Positions 58,941 through 64,000 of a DNA stretch of 64,000 bases are shown piece by piece. This stretch comes from Ianthella basta. Taxonomy: Eukaryota > Porifera > Demospongiae > Verongiida > Ianthellidae. A program made the translations under genes and the position numbers. Each line of letters starts with the position of its first letter. Within the stretch, counting starts at the first letter, position 1. A model generated the notes under the pieces. It saw only the letters and a list, made by a program, of their open reading frames with translations, was not told the DNA's origin and did not search any database. The stretch spans positions 5,139,012 through 5,203,011 of the forward strand of contig OZ025878.1 in NCBI GenBank assembly GCA_964019415.1. Reading direction: 5' to 3'.

Positions 58941-59464
58941 ACATGGACAAATTCACACATGCACAGACGTACATGCATGCAACACAGTCCACAACATCCA
59001 GACACTTTATTAGTGTAATAGTCTTTCAAATTGTACCAGATGGAGGCCAAGCCCTGTGCAGGCATCCTAAGTCCACAGAAGTGTACCAGTAGGGAGCTCA
59101 GTGATGACTGAGCCTTCCTCTCTTCTCATTATCACTGCAACTGATCATTGTGAATATGAACTATAATTGTCAGGGTCAGGGGATCATTATTTAGACTGGG
59201 GAGCCTTTAGCCATAGGCTATTCTCCCAGGAGCCCAGTAAAAGGAAAAAAAGGAAAAAGAAACGGGAACACAGTGCAAAACAGAACAGAGAGAAGAAATG
59301 ATGTAAAAGTAAAGACATGCATGGAGGATTTACATTTGCTGGGTTCATTCAAGCAGTTATAAAAGAATATTAAAAATGGTGAAGAATTTTGATCATACAT
59401 GCATGCATGCTGTATAGGTGAAAGGGAAGCAAGAGGAAACTGATCATGCACATGCACATAAAGG

Positions 59465-59900
59465 TCAGTCCAGGAGGAAATCTTCACACTTGGCAGAGAA
59501 CGCCCTGAAATTTTTCATCGCATGGATGTTCGCAGGGAGCGATCTCCACATAGAGGCACCAGTAAAACTGAATGACCTTTGACCAAAAGATGACCTTGTG
59601 AATGGGAGGTTGAGTTGACACGAAGAGTACAACTGAGTATGATGGGAGGAGTTTGGACGAGAGAAAAGCTGAAATATGTAGGACAGACACTGGGAAGAGA
59701 GGCACTTCAAGACAGACTGGGAAAGATGAAGCTTCCTTCTGGAGGACAGTGTTGATAGACCAAGATCGTAGTGAGCAGCAGAAACAGAAGATGTATGTTG
59801 TAGTGGACAAGTATCATGTGTATCAGTGGATCTGCTGCAATCTATAGCTAACCACGTAGGTGCCATTCTCAGTAACTTGCACAGCACTCAAGAGGCATCT
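59465..59900 (-). pseudogene. LINE RT C-terminal fragment
   Basis: On minus it reads LGLSTLSSRRKLHLSQSVLK, then LPFTRSSFGQRSFSFTGASM and WRSLPANI ... AFSAKCEDFLLD. This is the post-RT region of Jockey/CR1/L2-like LINEs (SF-x-GA-x-x-W-x-SLP). It is a 5'-truncated copy; an A/G-rich tract follows at 59240-59290. Confidence 0.75.
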
Positions 59901-60238
59901 GGGAATATATATCATTTCACTGTACATGTGCGGTTGCCCCTTCCATGGTGATGTAACACCAGTGCCCTTTACATGCACTTTGGCTACATTGAAATGTACC
60001 CTACTTCATGATCACGCACTTCCTGCCACTACAGGTTGATAGCAGACATCAGGCACCATAGGGAATAGCTATAGCAATGCTGGATACATACAACAAAGAT
60101 CTAGCATTCTTTAGGATGTGAAATGTATTTTGTATTATTATATTATAGTTCTACAAATGCATCACTAACAAGTAATCCAAGCACTATTATGATTCAATCA
60201 CGAACAAGTGCAGAAAATTTGGAGACTGAAACATGATA

Positions 60239-60808
60239 CAAAACAGCTGCTTGCCAGTAGTTCCTAGTACTAGTTGAAAAGGGCCTGAACCTGTACAGCA
60301 ACTGCTTTCTATACCGAAGACAGGTATGCTAAATCAGCTGTCAACCTAAACTACTACCCTTTTCCTCCTAATGCTTAGATTCTGTATTGAAATGACTGCT
60401 TGGCCACTCCGTTGCCCAGAAGGTGGATGGTAAATGATTCTGTTCCATCAGCACGGCATATAGCTTTGGCAGTCAGTGCCTGTAGCATAGAGAGAGAATG
60501 ATACATACATTGTCATTAGAGCATTAAAGATGAGGGAGTGGACTGCAAGTCTAGAGAAGCATTGGGAAGGAGTGAGGTTTGTTGTACATTAATTCTGTCT
60601 TAGGGCCACCTCCTTCCTAGCATTGTAACTGACATATATACATCTTTTAGGGCAGAGCTGAAACACACCATTGGCATCAGGAAGTCCATGAATACTGAAT
60701 TCTTCCTCTACAATCCTATTCTCTACAGTGAAAGCAAACACAAATAACATGCAAATACATGTGGAGCCATAGAAATGAATCGAATGTGTGTAAGAACAGG
60801 AGAGTGTT
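60239..60808. repeat. Long inverted duplication, right arm
   Basis: Partner of 57141-57453 in inverse orientation, enclosing about 2.8 kb. Positions 60488-60758 have no counterpart in the left arm. Confidence 0.7.
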
Positions 60809-61803
60809 CAGTTGTGGACGTCAGAAAGTGGAAGATGAAGTTTGATGACTTCATGCTCATGAAGCAAGTGGGCAGTTGGCAGTTTGCAGTAGTGATGCGG
60901 GTCTGCCTTAGCCAACAGCCGCATCACCAGCAGTCACTCAGTGTATTTTAAAGCAGACAGCTCTTAGTGGCCACTCCCTCCCTTACTAGTAGCTGTGAAG
61001 CAGTTCCAAGGTGAGATCCTATATAGTAAAGAGGGTTGCTAATGCTAAGCTTACGACATTATAGACATAAGGAGAGTCATGCACATCACAAATTACTTGC
61101 CACTTAGTCTCATGTAGTCTGGTTGCCATGGCAGTCTTGCTACACTGGACTTGTTTCCACTGTTGGCTCACTGATTAGTTATGACTGTGGTCTAGGGCAT
61201 GGTTGTGTGTATAGAGCAGCAAGTTAGTAATTTTATGCTATACATATATGAGCTATACTTCCTCCCTACCTTCCTCTTAGCTGAGAGAATGCATCTAGAG
61301 GAGCAGTTCCTTTACAAGGAGGTTGCCATTAGGAGATTTGCACACTTGGTTAGTGGAGGGAGTCTGATACTGTGGATCTGTAGAACATATGAACGACATT
61401 GGGTGGCACATAATGTGTTTATATGTATATTTTGTGATCGCTTGTTTTATTTGCAGAATGTGTGTAATGTGTGGTTTTGTCCTTTGTACTGCAGGGTCTT
61501 CCCTCAACAGGCATGTTAACCTACCATCACTCGAGCAATTGCTGTGAAGGCCGTATATTTGGGTGCCAAGCCTTTGAGCCAGATGGCTGCAGAGGAGTGT
61601 GTTCTTGTCCACATGCTGGACAAAGGACTCTACACTCTCCAGATGTAGTCAGAGGGTGTGATAATACAGCACCGACATCACTCATTCGTTGATCCAAATC
61701 CACAGACCACTGACAACTGTCAGGAGTCTAATCGTAAAGAACGATCTCATAATGAAATATCTCTCTATTCCAAGTGATATGCCGTGTCTACATGCAAGTA
61801 TAA
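60809..61803. other. Intergenic, no recognised gene
   Basis: A 106-residue plus frame at 61199-61519 and a Cys-containing plus frame at 61471-61692 have no recognisable motif. I do not call a gene. Confidence 0.4.
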
Positions 61804-61806
61804 ATT

Positions 61807-62535
61807 ACGGTACGGTGCATAGAAAACATGACGTTAACGGAAAACTGGTAACCGTTATCGTCGGTTATCGTTAGCAAACAGCGAACGGTGAAACGTTAAT
61901 CGGTATCTAGTAACGTTTAATTGTTAACTGGTAGCGATTTTACCCCTACTAAAGGGCGACGGTATACGTAGGTGCGCAGGAGCAGTTTCCAGTGTTCGCG
62001 AAGGAGACTGGTCCCGTCGTAGCGCACTAAGCCGCTGTCTTCACATCTGATGATAATAGTGACCGTGTCTCTGCAATAGATTCCGAAAAGCAGCGTCTTC
62101 GCAAGTCTCTCCGAAAGGTTGCGTACTGATCCAAGCGCCTCCTAGTCTATTCAAACAGCTCCGAATAGTACCGTCTTTACAGGTGTCCAATCCACGAATG
62201 ACAACGTATGCGTCTCCGAAGAGTTCGGCCGCGATTCGGGCAAAACTACTGCACAGGGCGCCACTAAACTCTCAGGTACTATAAAGTGGGACTCCAGAAG
62301 TGTTCTCCATGGGTTGACATCGCCCGTCTTGCAGTTCTTGAAGAGATATTCTTCAATTTCCGGTTTTTCGTTCGCGGCTGACGGCCATTTTATTACGATT
62401 AACGGTTTTCCGTTGACTGTTACCGGTTAAACGCTAACAGGTAATCAAAAATATTCACGGATAAAGGAGTGATAACGACGAAAAGAGTTAACCGACAAAC
62501 GGAATTATCGTCATGTTTTCTATGCACCGTACCGT
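61807..62535. mobile_element. 729-bp MITE with 27-bp perfect TIRs and ATT target duplication
   Basis: Both ends carry the same 27 bp inward (ACGGTACGGTGCATAGAAAA then CATGACG). They are flanked by ATT at 61804-61806 and 62536-62538. The interior near both ends is rich in GTTAACGG/CCGTTAAC words and has no transposase. A 3-bp duplication suggests PIF/Harbinger-like mobilisation, though TWA is more usual; the superfamily is uncertain. It lies between gene C and the gene D stop. Confidence 0.85.
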
Positions 62536-62667
62536 ATTGTTAACTCTCCTTGCCTCTTAGTTTAACACTATAATTATGTATCGTCCCTTATATAAAGGTG
62601 TTATATAGTGATACTGCAGCTGCTGAAATGTTGTTCATTAATTATCATTGGACCCTTGATTCTCAGC

Positions 62668-64000
62668 CTATTCTTCCAATGTGGTGATTTTCTTCTCTAG
62701 ATGATCACCCGCCTTGTTTCTCTCTAAACCCTCATCCTTTGCTTTTTCTCCAAATTCAACAGTGACCTCTGATTCTGCTGTGAAACTTCTGCTCTTCTTA
62801 CTGCCAATCCTGCCGAACTGACTGGAGCGAGTGTCTCCTGTGTGTAAAGGAGATGATGAGAGTATATAGTAGTGTTTGATAGAGGCTCAAAGCTACGGCA
62901 TAGGTAGGACTGAGCAATTGTTGAACAGTCACGTAGCAGTGGGAACAGATTGAAATGTAAGACATTTCGACCGCAAAGGTCTACGTCAGTTACAACACTC
63001 AAGCTCACAGTTACAGTAGTACCTACAGTTATAATGGTGTTGTAACTGACAAAAACCTTCACAGTCGAAACGTCTTATATTTCAATCTATTTCCACGGAA
63101 ACGTGATTGCTCAACAATTACCCAGTCCTACGAGAGTATATACATAGTACCCATCATCACTGATATCTGATCCCTATATATGTACGTACTGCATGTACAT
63201 AAAACCATTCACGTCTGATGATTATTGATAAAACTCAACACTTCTTCATGTGGACACAGCACTAGAGTTGACCTTACCCACCTGTGGCTGAGCCACTCCC
63301 AGTTGTCATTGTCGCCTGTGCAATGAAAGAGTGACATGTACATCCTCAGTCACAATGAGATAACAGCTGGTTGCATTCTCCTGAATGCAAGTATGACAGT
63401 GCTCTTTGATTTGCTGTGCTATGTCTTAAGTTAGCTGCGTGCAGTAGAACGATTTTAATGCAATAATAATATAATAATATATACAGCAGAACCTGTCTAA
63501 GACAGCCACCTGTGGACCGGTTCTATAGCTGACCTTTATAGAGAGGTGGCTGGCCTACAGAGGCAGGTTGCAACGTTTTGTGCTATTTGGGGCCAGGGAG
63601 GCTGGTAGTTTTAGAGAGGCGGCTGCCTAGCTCAGTGACCATCTTTCACAGGGTCCACTGCATGTATATAGCAAATTCTCACTTGCTTCCTTAACTTTGG
63701 AAGTTTGTCTTTAATCTTTCCATACACCTTCTCATGTCTCAAAACATGAAACAGAAATATGAACAAACCCTGCAAGATAATTGCAGAAAAGAATGACTGA
63801 AAACGGACACTAGAGATATTCCCAACATCATCTTGCTTACCATCCAAACTTTGAATGCTGTAAAAGTTAATTAGAGCAGTCTGTCTCACCTGAAACAGTT
63901 GGCAATGACAAAGAGGTAGGCAAAGACTCTCCCCTCCTCTCCTACTGCAAACAGTCCAATGATCCAGGTGAAGCCCAGCAGAGGAACAAGGAGGAAGGCG
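62668..64000 (-). CDS. Gene D: adhesion GPCR, 3' exons (partial, runs off window)
   Basis: Visible exons are 63890->64000 (TM6, LLGFTWIIGLFAVGEEG), 63683-63769 (TM7, 87 nt, GLFIFLFHVLRHEKVYGKIK), 63282-63315 (34 nt, ATMTTGSGSAT) and 62668-62837 (170 nt, tail from DTRSSQFGRIGSKKSRSFTA to the stop TAG at 62668-62670). Phases close (127 by analogy, 87, 34, 170) with no lesion. It is the third member of the gene A/B family and the only one whose visible exons are intact. The tail is Ser/Lys/Glu-rich. Confidence 0.85.
62905..63135. repeat. Foldback element with GTCGAAA-flanked core
   Basis: Arms of roughly 85 bases share ACTGAGCAATTGTTGA / its inverse and GATTGAAATGTAAGAC / its inverse. Each arm has GTCGAAA-(T/C)-GTC next to CTGAC. 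It lies in the gene D intron between the tail and the 34-nt exon. Confidence 0.65.
63482..63660. repeat. Dispersed repeat, AACCTGTCTAAGACAGCCACC family, copy 3
   Basis: It starts CAGCAGAACCTGTCTAAGAC and ends near TCAGTGACCATCTTTCACAG; the ends are imperfect inverse repeats. Same family as 36490 and 51966. It is in a gene D intron, 3 bp to 200 bp from exon sequence. Confidence 0.6.

Noticed and set aside
61199-61692. Two plus-strand frames with several Cys
   Set aside because: No recognisable domain, no exon pattern and no similarity to the neighbouring genes.

Overview
The window looks like nuclear DNA of an early-branching animal, most likely a demosponge. It is AT-rich and intron-dense, with short GT-AG introns. 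Its genes encode metazoan receptors (adhesion GPCR, receptor tyrosine kinase) built on Calx-beta repeats, and retroelement debris is abundant. I recognise no bacterial, organellar or viral gene and no CRISPR array. The phylum is inferred from architecture only.

All host genes lie on the minus strand. Gene A (27853 down to about 967) is a ~27 kb adhesion GPCR: signal peptide, many half-Calx-beta exons, hormone-receptor (HormR) domain, GAIN domain with GPS cleavage site, then seven-helix exons. Splice sites and phases could be followed from the start codon to TM4/5. Two adjacent Calx-beta exons carry in-frame stops, the TM5 exon has a 7-nt insertion and the TM7 exon an 8-nt deletion. Gene B (38320-33995) is a paralogous fragment (TM3 to tail) without GPS, TM1 or TM2, with two 1-nt deletions in A6 runs, a GC donor and a tandemly duplicated TM7 exon. 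Gene D (from beyond 64000 to 62668) is a third copy whose visible exons are intact. Gene C (56829-44238) is a 22-exon receptor tyrosine kinase of about 1318 residues. It has a Cys-rich/FN3-like N-terminus, Calx-beta repeats, four Cys-containing membrane-proximal exons, a transmembrane helix and a complete kinase. Every intron phase in it closes.

Mobile DNA fills introns and spacers. There are two RLE-type (R2-like) non-LTR elements placed head to head around one GPCR exon (about 2.65-6.3 kb and 6.64-10.0 kb). The first contains a 632-bp piggyBac-type MITE at TTAA, and removing it would rejoin the reverse transcriptase frame. Other elements are a solo LTR with a 5-bp target duplication (1473-1893), a Penelope-like GIY-YIG relic between inverted arms (12.6-13.5 kb), LINE fragments (0.7, 10.7, 17.2, 17.5, 29.1, 52.9-54.8 and 59.5 kb), a 729-bp MITE with 27-bp perfect terminal inverted repeats (61.8-62.5 kb), several foldbacks, a 1.85-kb tandem duplication (38.7-43.3 kb) and long CA repeats.

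Together the window holds a same-strand cluster of cell-surface receptors that share Calx-beta ectodomains and have evolved by tandem duplication and exon decay. The adhesion GPCR should sense extracellular ligand or matrix through a self-cleaved stalk, and the kinase should signal by tyrosine phosphorylation. Any functional coupling between them is inference from shared modules and position.
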